Source: Haloferax gibbonsii ATCC 33959 (lineage in GTDB: Archaea > Halobacteriota > Halobacteria > Halobacteriales > Haloferacaceae). Taken from it: 64,000 nt of DNA. The notes beneath the pieces are model-generated. The model saw only the letters and a program-made list of their open reading frames with translations. It did no database searches and was not told the DNA's origin. The stretch spans positions 140,080 through 204,079 of the forward strand of contig NZ_AOLJ01000015.1 of NCBI RefSeq assembly GCF_000336775.1. The letters run 5' to 3'. The position numbers and the translations under genes were made by a program. Below are positions 44,193 to 52,397 of the stretch, in pieces. Every line of letters starts with the position of its first letter. The first letter of the stretch is position 1.

Positions 44193-44414
44193 CTACTGGG
44201 ACGGGCCGGTGATGTCGAGCGGCCGAATCCACCCGTACCAGACGACGAAGACCATGCCCGCGTAGCCGAGGACGAACACGACCATTCCGAGGTCGGTGTA
44301 GCCAGCCTCGCCGAGGAAGCGGCGTGCCACGCCCGGGATGACGATGCCGAGCGTCACGACGGCCGCGAGGAGGAGGTTCCCCCGCGATACCAACGACTGC
44401 TTCGTCTCGCTCAT
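44193..44414 (-). CDS. small two-helix membrane protein
   Basis: 73 residues starting MSETKQSLVSRGN, with hydrophobic segments at about 14-30 and 42-62 and a short tail. The upstream extension to 44558 is Arg-rich and out of character, so it is rejected. The function is unknown. Its neighbour at 43778 is also a tiny membrane protein on the same strand; they might be components of one membrane complex, but this is a guess. Confidence 0.6.
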   Translation of the reverse strand: MSETKQSLVSRGNLLLAAVVTLGIVIPGVARRFLGEAGYTDLGMVVFVLGYAGMVFVVWYGWIRPLDITGPSQ

Positions 44415-44584
44415 GTGCAGGGCTCGGGACCGAGACGACGTGAATCGCACGGTTCGAAGAGCGGCCCGCGAAGGGCGTTCTCGTCGCGCCGTCGGCCTCC
44501 GCCGTCGGTCTCGTCGCGTCGTAATCGCCCGCCTGCGAGCCCGCGGCACCGAAAACATATACCGTCCCCCGACGCACCGCGGGT

Positions 44585-45808
44585 ATGCACCTGCGTTCCC
44601 TCCCCGAGGAGCACCGCGAGACCTACCGCGAGTTCCTCAACTACGCCTTCCGCCCCGAGAACGGCCCCGATTGGTCGGACGAGCGACTGCCGGACCCGGA
44701 GAGCTACCGTCCGCGAGGGTTCTACGACGCCCCGCCCGACGCGCCCGTCGAGGACCTCGACGCGGCCGACCTGCGGACGGTGTGTGCCTTCTACGACTTC
44801 ACGGCTCGCGTCCGCGGCGAGTGGCACCCGCTGCCCGGTATCTCGGCGGTCGCGTCGCCGCCGGAGGCGCGCCGACGGGGCCACGTCGGCGCGATGCTCG
44901 ACGACCTCCTCGCGGAGTTCCGCGACACCGGCCGGTATCTCTCGGCGCTCTGGCCGTTCGAGTACGACTTCTACCGCCGGTTCGGCTGGGCGACGGCGAA
45001 CAACTACGCGAAGACGACGGTGCCGCCCGACGAACTCGGGGCGGTCGCCGCAGACCCGGCCGGGGAGTTCGTCCGCCTCGACGCCGACGACTGGGCCCGG
45101 GTCAAGGACGTGTACGCGACCGCGGCGACGGAAGACCTCGCGGTGGACCGAAGCGAGGGCTGGATTCGCCACCGGCTGTTCCGCGGCTGGGACGGCGACC
45201 CGTTCGTCTACGGCTGGGAACGGGACGGCGACCTCCGCGGCTACGTCGTCTACGACGTGAGCGGCGACTGGGAGTCGCGGACGCTGTCCGTGAACGAACT
45301 CGTCGCCGTCGACGCCGAGGCTCGCGCACAGCTGTTTCGGTTCCTGCGGGACCACGACTCGCAGGTCGACGAGGTCGTTCTCTCGTCGGAACGCGAATCG
45401 ACCCGGCTCATCGACGGCCTGACCGACCCGCGGGCGGCGACGGTCGAAATCAAGCCCGGGCCGATGGTCCGCATCGTGGACGTGCCGGCCGCCCTCGAAG
45501 CCGTCTCGTTCCCCGGCGACGCCGCCTGCGACCTCGTCCTCGCGGTCGCCGACGACCGATGTGACTGGAACGACGAGTCGTTCCGGGTCGTCGTCGGTGA
45601 CGGCGAGGCGCGCGTCGAACCGGACGGTGACGACGCCGACCCGGACGCGACCGTCGAAATCGGGGCGCTCTCGCAACTCCTCGTCGGCGCGCGCTCCGTC
45701 GAGTCGCTCGCCCGCACCGACCGCCTCTCGGTCGCCCGGGAGGAGGCGGCCGACGCCCTCGCGTCGGTGTTCTCCGCGCGGGACCCGTACCTGCGCGAGG
45801 GGTTCTGA
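44585..45808 (+). CDS. Eis-like GNAT family N-acetyltransferase
   Basis: 407 residues. The N-terminal GNAT domain has an acetyl-CoA loop R-R-R-G-H-V-G-A-M-L near residues 97-106, followed by SALWPFEYDFYRRFGW (about 120-135). The length and the second GNAT-like half (about 170-290), then a C-terminal sterol-carrier-like domain (about 300-407), match the Eis family. Actinobacterial Eis enzymes acetylate aminoglycosides or host proteins; the haloarchaeal substrate is unknown. An ACATATACC box about 25-31 nt upstream supports a leaderless start. Confidence 0.8.
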   Translation: MHLRSLPEEHRETYREFLNYAFRPENGPDWSDERLPDPESYRPRGFYDAPPDAPVEDLDAADLRTVCAFYDFTARVRGEWHPLPGISAVASPPEARRRGHVGAMLDDLLAEFRDTGRYLSALWPFEYDFYRRFGWATANNYAKTTVPPDELGAVAADPAGEFVRLDADDWARVKDVYATAATEDLAVDRSEGWIRHRLFRGWDGDPFVYGWERDGDLRGYVVYDVSGDWESRTLSVNELVAVDAEARAQLFRFLRDHDSQVDEVVLSSERESTRLIDGLTDPRAATVEIKPGPMVRIVDVPAALEAVSFPGDAACDLVLAVADDRCDWNDESFRVVVGDGEARVEPDGDDADPDATVEIGALSQLLVGARSVESLARTDRLSVAREEAADALASVFSARDPYLREGF

Positions 45809-45884
45809 GCGGACGGGTCGGGCCGAAATCGGCCGACGCGGCCAGTCGGGTCGGTTTTTTCCCACCGGCCGCCGAAGTGCGGGC

Positions 45885-46907
45885 GTGGCATCAGTTCCGG
45901 TTCTCGTCGCGTTCACGGCCGCCGGCGCGATTCTCGCGTGGAAGGGCGGCGACATGCTCGTGCAGGCCTCCGACCGCTTGGGCGCGTACTACGGGCTCCC
46001 CGCCATCGTGCAGGGAGCCATCATCGCCGCCGTGGGGTCGAGTTTTCCCGAGCTATCGAGCATCGTCATCGCCACGGTCCGGTACCAGTCGTTCGACATC
46101 GGCGTCGGCGCGGTCGTCGGGTCGGCCGTCTACAACATCCTCATCATCCCGTCCGTGTCGGCGATGGTCGGCGAGGGCGGACGGCTCGCCTCGAACCGCG
46201 ACCTCGTCTACAAGGAGGCGCAGTTCTACCTGCTTTCTATCGCCGTCCTCGTGCTCACCTTCTCGCTCGCGGTCATCTACCGACCCGCCACCGACACCGC
46301 GAGCCTCGACGGGTTCGTGAGCCCCGCGCTCGCGCTCATCCCGCTGGCGCTGTACGGCCTGTACCTGTTCATGCAGTACCACGACACGCTGGAGCACCGC
46401 GCCGGACTCACCGCCGTCGTCAACGACGTGGACCCGAGACGCGAATGGGTGGCGCTGGTGGCGTCGCTCGCGGTCATCCTCGTCGGAGCCGAACTGCTCG
46501 TCCGCGCGGCGGTCGGCCTCGGCGACGCCTTCGGCACGTCGCCGTTCCTCTGGGGGCTGACGGTCGTCGCCGCCGGCACGAGCCTCCCCGACACGTTCGT
46601 CAGCGTCGCGGCCGCCCGGCAGGGCAACGCGCCGATGAGCCTCGCCAACGTCTTCGGGAGCAACGTGTTCGCGCTCCTCGTCGCCCTCCCGGTCGGCATC
46701 CTCGTCGCCGGGGGCGCGGTCATCGCCTTCGAGGAAGTCGTCCCGATGATGAGCTTCCTCACGGGCGCGTCGGTCGTCTTCTTCGCCGTCCTCCGGACCG
46801 AGATGGCGCTGACGCGTGCCGAGTCGTACCTCCTCCTCGGGACCTACGCGCTGTTCATCGCGTGGCTGGTCGCAGAAAGCCTCGGCGTGACGAGGTTCCT
46901 CGCCTGA
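45885..46907 (+). CDS. CaCA-family sodium/calcium exchanger
   Basis: 340 residues with about ten membrane segments. The two inverted alpha repeats carry G-S-S-F-P-E-L-S-S (about 50-58) and A-A-G-T-S-L-P-D-T-F-V-S (about 230-241); the acidic residues in these motifs coordinate cations. It belongs with bacterial YrbG-type Ca2+/Na+ antiporters. A GTG start is used; GGTTTTTT about 27-33 nt upstream fits a leaderless transcript. The longer frame to 45561 lies inside the Eis gene in another frame and is rejected. Confidence 0.87.
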   Translation: MASVPVLVAFTAAGAILAWKGGDMLVQASDRLGAYYGLPAIVQGAIIAAVGSSFPELSSIVIATVRYQSFDIGVGAVVGSAVYNILIIPSVSAMVGEGGRLASNRDLVYKEAQFYLLSIAVLVLTFSLAVIYRPATDTASLDGFVSPALALIPLALYGLYLFMQYHDTLEHRAGLTAVVNDVDPRREWVALVASLAVILVGAELLVRAAVGLGDAFGTSPFLWGLTVVAAGTSLPDTFVSVAAARQGNAPMSLANVFGSNVFALLVALPVGILVAGGAVIAFEEVVPMMSFLTGASVVFFAVLRTEMALTRAESYLLLGTYALFIAWLVAESLGVTRFLA

Positions 46908-46949
46908 GAGGTCGCCCGGCCGCGAGCGGGGTCGCCGCGGCCGCCTCGC

Positions 46950-48632
46950 TCAGTCCGGCGGTTCGACCCAGACCGGGCCCACCCACGCGGTCCCGGGGAA
47001 CTCGCAGTCCCGCGGGACCTGGGTGACCCGGAGGTAGTACGCGTCGGCCGCCGAGCGCCGGTCGTCGTCCCAGACCGTCCCCTCGACCGGGTCGCCGTCG
47101 GTCCACGAGACAGACGTCGTGTACGCCGAAAGCGGCGCGTCGGGGTCCGAGGTAATCGCCTGCGACCGCCACGTCTCGCCGTTTTTGACGATTTCGACGC
47201 GTTCGAGCGGGGCGGTCCCCGCGACCTCGACGTCGACCTCGCGGGGTTCGTCGCGGGCGTCGAGGCGGAGCAAACTGTCGTTCTCGCCGGGTTCGACGCC
47301 GCCGACTGAGAGGGACGCGAGGATGCGGTGCGGCTGGGTCGTCCCGTAGACGCGGCGGCTCCGGAGGCTCTCGAACACCGCCTCGCGGGTGAGTTCGGGC
47401 GCTCGGAACGCCGAGAGACCGCCGGGATAGCTCCGCTCGTTCCAGACGCGCCAGATGCTCGACCAGCCGACGCCGTCTTCGACCCACTCGCGAACGGAGG
47501 GGAGGTGCGGGTCGGCGTGGATGAGCGAGTGGCCGGGGTGCGGGCCGTGGTAGTCCGCGCCCGCGACGAGGCCGACCCGGTGGCCCATCGACAGCGCGTC
47601 GCGGACGAAGTGACCCGGTTCGTCGGTCTCGCCGCGACCCATCGCCAGTGGAAACGGGTTCCCCTCGTCGCCCGGCAGTTCGCCGGACCCCCACTGCGAG
47701 TACACCTCGACGAGCGGCGCGAGCTCGTCGTCGTACTCGACAGCCGAGAAGTCGAAGGGGTACATGCGCTCTGTCGGGTGGTGCGGAATCGTCACGACCC
47801 GCGAGTCGCGGGTCGACTCGAACTCGCGGAGGCGGCTCCAGAGCTTCTCGTAGGTGTCCGTCGTCCCGCCGCGGGAGTCGAGAAGGACGGCGTCGTCGGC
47901 GTCCTCGAAGTAGACGTTGACGTGGCCGCCGCAGTTGGGTTGTTTCGTCCACTCGTAGCCGACGAGCGTCACGAACTCGTCGGGGTCGTAGAACCGGTCG
48001 GCGACGCGGCGCGACCGCTCGAAGTACCATCCGTGCATGAGGGCGCGCTGGAGCGACGGCGGGATGAAAAACCCCATCGTGTCGTGGTCGGTGTAGGCGA
48101 CGACGTCGAGGGCCATCGCGTCGCGGCCGAACCGATACCCCTTCTGCAGGCTCCCCGTCCCGTCCGAGAGCCGCGAGTGCAGGTGGATATCGCCCCAGTA
48201 GACGCGCTCGTCGGGGGCGTCGGCGGAGACGGAAACGGGGTTCGAGACGTACCGCTCGTCGAACCCGGGGCGCGAGAAGGTCAGGTAGTGGACGCCGGGC
48301 GTCTCGAAGGAGACGGCGTCGGCGAGCCTGACGTACCCCTCGTCGTCGCCGGCGAGGGAGACGCGGTCCGGATACGTCGCAGCATCGTCGGTCGCAGACA
48401 CCCGCAGGTCGCCGTCGTACGCGCCGTGAAGCCGTTCGTACTCGTCCCACACCTGTACCGTGAGGTCGAGGGACTCGCCGACCGCGACGGTCGACGGCAG
48501 GACCGCGTGGACGCGGTCGAGCGACCCGGTTCGACTGCGCAACAGGTCGCGGACTGACGGCCGCCGCTCGGCGAAGACGCGCATCGTCTCCGCGAACTTC
48601 CCGAGGGTTCCGGTGGGTTCGGCGTCGAACAC
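46950..48632 (-). CDS. PHP-domain / DUF3604-like metal phosphoesterase
   Basis: 560 residues. Residues about 45-130 form a beta-rich N-terminal domain. The PHP/amidohydrolase-like core has YWGDIHLHSRLSDGTG near 145-160, VAYTDHDTMGFF near 180, VGYEWTKQPN near 225, VTIPHHPTE near 270 and VGLVAGADYHGPHPGHS near 330. These His/Asp clusters form a multi-metal centre. A beta-sandwich (about 430-555) ends the protein. I chose the GTG at 48632 because CTTCTTTAG lies 24-30 nt upstream. The frame continues to 48782 and contains CPVCGES, which could be a zinc-knuckle N-terminus in an alternative reading. The substrate is unknown. Confidence 0.78.
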   Translation of the reverse strand: MFDAEPTGTLGKFAETMRVFAERRPSVRDLLRSRTGSLDRVHAVLPSTVAVGESLDLTVQVWDEYERLHGAYDGDLRVSATDDAATYPDRVSLAGDDEGYVRLADAVSFETPGVHYLTFSRPGFDERYVSNPVSVSADAPDERVYWGDIHLHSRLSDGTGSLQKGYRFGRDAMALDVVAYTDHDTMGFFIPPSLQRALMHGWYFERSRRVADRFYDPDEFVTLVGYEWTKQPNCGGHVNVYFEDADDAVLLDSRGGTTDTYEKLWSRLREFESTRDSRVVTIPHHPTERMYPFDFSAVEYDDELAPLVEVYSQWGSGELPGDEGNPFPLAMGRGETDEPGHFVRDALSMGHRVGLVAGADYHGPHPGHSLIHADPHLPSVREWVEDGVGWSSIWRVWNERSYPGGLSAFRAPELTREAVFESLRSRRVYGTTQPHRILASLSVGGVEPGENDSLLRLDARDEPREVDVEVAGTAPLERVEIVKNGETWRSQAITSDPDAPLSAYTTSVSWTDGDPVEGTVWDDDRRSAADAYYLRVTQVPRDCEFPGTAWVGPVWVEPPD

Positions 48633-48816
48633 GCGAGGGGCTACGGACGCGTCGCTAAAGAAGGACGAGGCCGACCGGGCGCGACGGCGAACCCGCTCGC
48701 GGGTACTGTCGCTCAGAAAACGGAAAACGGACTCGCCGCAAACAGGGCAAGTTGCGGCGAGCGGGGTTGATGATGACCGCACGCGCGGTCAGGGGTCGAG
48801 GGTGGTCCGAATCCTG

Positions 48817-48945
48817 TCAGTCGCCGGGCGTGTTACCGCGCTGGTAGCGTCCGACCATCTTCCACATCGCCGCGTCGAGGTCCTCGCCGTCGGCGGCGGA
48901 CTCAATCTGGCGGTACAGGTGTTCGGAGACGTCGATGGTTGGCAT
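48817..48945 (-). CDS. 42-residue RHH-like microprotein
   Basis: The peptide is MPTIDVSEHLYRQIESAAD followed by GEDLDAAMWKMVGRYQRGNTPGD. A short strand then two helices resembles a ribbon-helix-helix antitoxin or DNA-binding half, but it is too short to be sure. A TATTAAA box on the minus strand at about 48970-48977 gives leaderless spacing (about 25-32 nt), which supports it as a real gene although it is below normal gene-finder length. No toxin gene is next to it. The segment just upstream is AT-rich. Confidence 0.6.
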   Translation of the reverse strand: MPTIDVSEHLYRQIESAADGEDLDAAMWKMVGRYQRGNTPGD

Positions 48946-49127
48946 CACCAACACGTATGGCGTGTACGGGTTTAATACTACTGGGATACAGAACTGAGTA
49001 AATTTGTTCGGATGGGTCGGCCGTCGAACCGCGAAATCGAGAGACGGCGAAGCCCCTCGAACGAACGAGACGGTGATAGTCGAGAGAAACTCGGATTCGA
49101 AGACCTGACGGAAGTTCGAGTAGTTTG

Positions 49128-49316
49128 CTACTGCCGCGCCTGGCGGAGCGACGCGCCGTCGAAGCGCTTCAACGCGAGTTCGCCCGCCTCCAGCGGGTCG
49201 ACGGGCGTGTCGTGTTCGTCGTCCATGTGTTCCATCACGAGAACGCCGACGCCCTCGCGGGAGTCGGCCGTGGAGGTGTGGCCGCACCCGTACAGACAGG
49301 TGAGTTCGTATTCCAT
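49128..49316 (-). CDS. small Cys/His zinc-binding-like protein
   Basis: 62 residues starting MEYELTCLYGCGHTSTA. C7, C11 and H13 near the N-terminus and the H34/H40 region (MEHMDDEHDTP) could form a small zinc site; the spacing resembles haloarchaeal microproteins with C2H2-like fingers. A CTATATC box about 28-34 nt upstream on the minus strand supports expression. The ATG five codons further upstream (49331) is less likely. The function is unknown. Confidence 0.6.
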   Translation of the reverse strand: MEYELTCLYGCGHTSTADSREGVGVLVMEHMDDEHDTPVDPLEAGELALKRFDGASLRQARQ

Positions 49317-49642
49317 GTTATTCGGTACCACAATCTATTGCGTGATATAGCTTTCTCCGAATTCGTCCGTTCGTCCGGCTATGTGGTGATAGATGCGGAC
49401 AAATCTGTGTGAATTGGTGCAGTTTTGTGAGATATAATCGAGTATTTGGGTCAGACATTAGTAGTTCTCTGTGTCGGGACAGTCGTGTTCGGTCGGGGCG
49501 GTCGAGTGTTCGCCGCTGATTCGTCCCGACGACACGAACGATAGACCGAGCGTTCTCTCGGTCGGTAGTATCCGCAGAAGTTGGGTGGCCGGGGAGTTTG
49601 AGCCCCTAACTCGCATCGGCAACAAATCGTTGCCAACGGGAG
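49317..49642. other. non-coding, hairpin-containing stretch before tRNA-Ile
   Basis: No credible protein gene. The left part (49320-49460) is AT-rich promoter-like DNA. To the right it has perfect hairpins: GACCGAG/CTCGGTC (49544-49550 and 49557-49563) and GGCAAC/GTTGCC (49618-49623 and 49629-49634). A T-arm-like GGGG...CCCC element lies around 49581-49597. The second hairpin begins about 9 nt past the mature 3' end of the tRNA on the minus strand and may be its transcript end. Confidence 0.4.
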
Positions 49643-49716
49643 TGGGCCAACGCGGATTTGAACCGCGGGCCTCCCGGTTATCAGCCGAGCGCTCAACCTG
49701 ACTGAGCTATTGGCCC
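49643..49716 (-). tRNA. tRNA-Ile (anticodon GAU)
   Basis: A complete 74-nt cloverleaf on the minus strand. The acceptor stem GGGCCAA/TTGGCCC is perfect and is followed by discriminator A; CCA is not encoded. D-arm GCTC/GAGC, anticodon stem CTCGG/CCGGG with loop CTGATAA (anticodon GAT in DNA), and T-arm CGCGG-TTCAAAT-CCGCG are all intact. There is no intron. A TTAAAA box at about 49750-49755 lies about 34-39 nt upstream, consistent with a short 5' leader processed by RNase P. Confidence 0.95.
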
Positions 49717-49749
49717 AGGTAAGCGCATTCACTCGTTGTGCGCTGTTGA

Positions 49750-49755
49750 TTTTAA
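49750..49755 (-). promoter_or_regulatory. TATA box of the tRNA-Ile gene
   Basis: TTAAAA on the minus strand, about 34 nt before the mature 5' end, is the only AT-rich hexamer in the 200-bp gap to the FxsA gene. The rest of the gap (49760-49918) shows nothing I can name. Confidence 0.5.
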
Positions 49756-49918
49756 GACTTTCTTTTCGGAGGCGCGTTGGTGCGTGTTAGTGAATGTCGG
49801 CGTCGTCGGCCGATTACGCCGCTTCAGACGCCGGGCGTGAAGTCAATATCGGACGGATTCGCGCGGCTACGCGCCGGAAAACCGAACAAGAGAGACGACG
49901 CGGGACCGGAGAGACGCG

Positions 49919-50494
49919 CTACTTGGAGTCGTTGCCGTCGCCGTCGAACCGGTAGGAGTCGGGGTCGGCGTCGTAGACGCCGTCACCGCCGCTACTGTTG
50001 CCGCTTCCGCCGGAGTTGCTCCCGCCGCTCGGACCGGGCGACCCGCCGGGACCGCCGGGTCCGAAGTCGCCCTGCGGGAAGCCGGTGGTCCAGACGTTGC
50101 CGGTGACGAAGCCGTCGGCGCGCTTGTCGAGGTAGGGCTTGACGACGAAGCGCTTGAGCACCTCGCGGATGGGGTACCGGGTCACCGGGATGGCGAGCAG
50201 GAAGCCGATGGTGTCGGTGACGAGCCCCGGCGTGAGGAGGAACGCGCCCGCGGCGATGAGGAGGCCGCCGTCCATGACTTCGTTCGTCGGGAGGTCGCCC
50301 CCGGCGAACTTCGACTGGAGGCTTCTGAGGGTGTGTCTCCCCTCGGCGCGGACGATGAGCATCCCGACGAGTCCGGTCAGGACGACGAGCGCGACGGTCG
50401 GCACGAGGTCGATGTACTGCGCGACGACCACGAGTAGCAACGCGTCGGAGAGGGGGATGAGGAGCAAGAGCGCCATCAGCGTGCGCGTTCGCAT
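49919..50494 (-). CDS. FxsA family membrane protein
   Basis: 191 residues. Four hydrophobic segments occupy the first 135 residues: LMALLLLIPLSDALLL at the N-terminus, a second near 30-48, a third containing GGLLIAAGAFLLTPGLVTD (about 77-95) and a fourth near 98-112. The last 55 residues are a Gly/Ser/Pro-rich tail. The LLTPGLVTDTIG motif is the FxsA hallmark. FxsA is named for suppressing phage-T7 exclusion in E. coli when overproduced; the cellular role is unknown. The start at 50494 follows the family N-terminus; an upstream Arg-rich frame is ignored. Confidence 0.85.
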   Translation of the reverse strand: MRTRTLMALLLLIPLSDALLLVVVAQYIDLVPTVALVVLTGLVGMLIVRAEGRHTLRSLQSKFAGGDLPTNEVMDGGLLIAAGAFLLTPGLVTDTIGFLLAIPVTRYPIREVLKRFVVKPYLDKRADGFVTGNVWTTGFPQGDFGPGGPGGSPGPSGGSNSGGSGNSSGGDGVYDADPDSYRFDGDGNDSK

Positions 50495-50664
50495 GGGCGA
50501 CACTACCGGGTCGCGGCCCATAGCCCTTTTGTCCCGCCCGCGGCGCGCCGGTCTCCCGAACCCGTCCGCAGCGACCGTCGAGGATGCGCGCGACCCGCCG
50601 GCTGCGACCGGCCGTGCCACGAGGGCTCGAAGCGCTTACCCGCGTCCACCGCGGATGGGTGGAC

Positions 50665-52323
50665 ATGACCGACGAGACGCGCGTCGAATGGCGAGAGTGG
50701 GGCCCCGACGCGTTCGCCGAGGCGCGAGCGGCGGACAAGCCCGTCCTGCTTTCGCTGTCGGCGACGTGGTGCGAGGACTGTCACGAGATGGACGCCGAGA
50801 CGTACGCGGAGCCGCGCATCGCCGCGAACCTCAACGACGGCTTCGTCCCGATTCGGGTGAACGTGGACCGCCAGCCGCGCATCCGCGAGCGGTACAACAT
50901 GGGCGGCTTCCCCTCGACCGTCTTCCTCGCGCCCGACGGCCACCCCATCACGGGCGCGACGTTCATCGGCCCAGACGGCATGCGGCAGGTCGTCGACCGC
51001 GTGCGCGAAGTGTGGGAGAAGAAGGGCGCGGACGCCGGACGGCTCCCGCGGGCGCTCAGAGGCGACCTCCCGCCCGCGGGCGAGGTCTCGCCCCGAATCG
51101 AGTCGCACCTCGCCGGCCAGTTGGAAGTCGCCTTCGACGAGGCCCACGGCGGGTGGGGCGACGCCGCGAAGTTCCCGCTCCCGCGGACCGTCGAGTTCGC
51201 GCTGAAGCGCGACCGAAGCCGGGCGCTCCGGTCGCTCGACGCGATTCGCGACGGCCTGTTCGACCCCGTCGAAGGCGGCTTCTTCCGCTACGCCGACGAC
51301 GCCGCGTGGTCGAAGCCGAACCGCGAGAAGACGCTCGAATCGAACGCCGCGCTCCTGCGGGCGTTCGCCAACGGCTACCGCTACACCGGCGAGGACGCCT
51401 ACCTCGACCCGGCCGCGGGGACCGCCGAGTTCCTCGTCGACTCGCTGTGGACGGGAACCGGCTTCGCGGGGAGCATGGGCCCCGCCGCGGGGACGGACTA
51501 CTACCTCCTCGGAAAGGAGGGCCGCGACAACGCGCCCGGCCCGCGGACCGACCTCACCGTCTACGCCGGCGGCAACGCCCTCGCCGCGGACGCGCTGTTG
51601 GTGCTTGCGGGCCTCACCGACGACGAGCGGGCCCGCGAGTACGGCTCCCGCGCGCTCGACCGAATCGCCGAAGACCTCGTCGACGACGGCGTCGTGACCC
51701 ACTTCCGGTCCGGCGGCGACGCGGGCGAGAAGCTCCTGCTCGAAGACCAGGCGCGCGTGGTCGCCGCGGCCTGCCGCGCCCGACAGGTGCTCGGCGACGA
51801 GTCGGTCGCGGGCGACCCGCTCCTCGCGTTCGCCGCCGATGCCGCCGACGCCGCCATCGACGAACTGTTCGACGAGGGCTCGTTCCTCGACGGTCCCGCG
51901 AGCGGCGAGGCGCTCCTGTCGTCGCCGCTGCGCCCGCTCGACGGGAACGTGGAGATGGCGAACGCGCTGCTCGACCTCGCGGCGCTCACGGGCGACGAGC
52001 GCTACCGCGAGGTGGCACAGGAGACCATCGGCTCGTTCGCGGGCGCGTGGGACCGCATCGGCGTGCAAATCGCCGCCTACGGGACCGCGGCGGCGCGTCT
52101 GCTCCGCGACCCGCTCGTCGTGGAACTCAACGACGGCGTCGGCTCCGACCTCCACCGGGCGGCGCTCCGCGTCGCGGACCACGAGGCGCTCGTCGTTCCC
52201 GAGGCCGACGCCGACGACCTCGCGGACGGAACCGCGCGCGTCAGCGCCGGCGAGACGACGGTGGAGGCAACCACTCCCGAGGAGTTGATGCAGGCGGTGT
52301 CCTCAGTCACGCCCGACGCCTGA
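50665..52323 (+). CDS. thioredoxin-domain protein with six-hairpin (YyaL-like) C-terminus
   Basis: 552 residues. Residues 1-120 are a thioredoxin fold with redox motif W35-C36-E-D-C39 in place of the common WCGPC, and FPSTVFLAPDG with the cis-proline near 85-95. From about 150 to 552 the protein resembles the six-hairpin/(alpha/alpha)6 glycosidase-like part of DUF255/YyaL (spermatogenesis-associated protein 20) proteins, for example GFFRYADDAAWSKPNREKT and YAGGNALAADALL. This fusion is known in bacteria, archaea and eukaryotes but has no settled activity. It is divergent from fxsA, with a 170-bp gap. Confidence 0.85.
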   Translation: MTDETRVEWREWGPDAFAEARAADKPVLLSLSATWCEDCHEMDAETYAEPRIAANLNDGFVPIRVNVDRQPRIRERYNMGGFPSTVFLAPDGHPITGATFIGPDGMRQVVDRVREVWEKKGADAGRLPRALRGDLPPAGEVSPRIESHLAGQLEVAFDEAHGGWGDAAKFPLPRTVEFALKRDRSRALRSLDAIRDGLFDPVEGGFFRYADDAAWSKPNREKTLESNAALLRAFANGYRYTGEDAYLDPAAGTAEFLVDSLWTGTGFAGSMGPAAGTDYYLLGKEGRDNAPGPRTDLTVYAGGNALAADALLVLAGLTDDERAREYGSRALDRIAEDLVDDGVVTHFRSGGDAGEKLLLEDQARVVAAACRARQVLGDESVAGDPLLAFAADAADAAIDELFDEGSFLDGPASGEALLSSPLRPLDGNVEMANALLDLAALTGDERYREVAQETIGSFAGAWDRIGVQIAAYGTAAARLLRDPLVVELNDGVGSDLHRAALRVADHEALVVPEADADDLADGTARVSAGETTVEATTPEELMQAVSSVTPDA

Positions 52324-52397
52324 CCGCGACCGGCGGCAACCGAACACGGGTGTAAACATCCGGTTTGTTTATCAGGGAGAAACGAGACGGACGGTGC

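Noticed and set aside
49451..49732. Small protein gene overlapping the tRNA
   Set aside because: The frame reads through the tRNA-Ile gene on the same strand and has no protein-like features.
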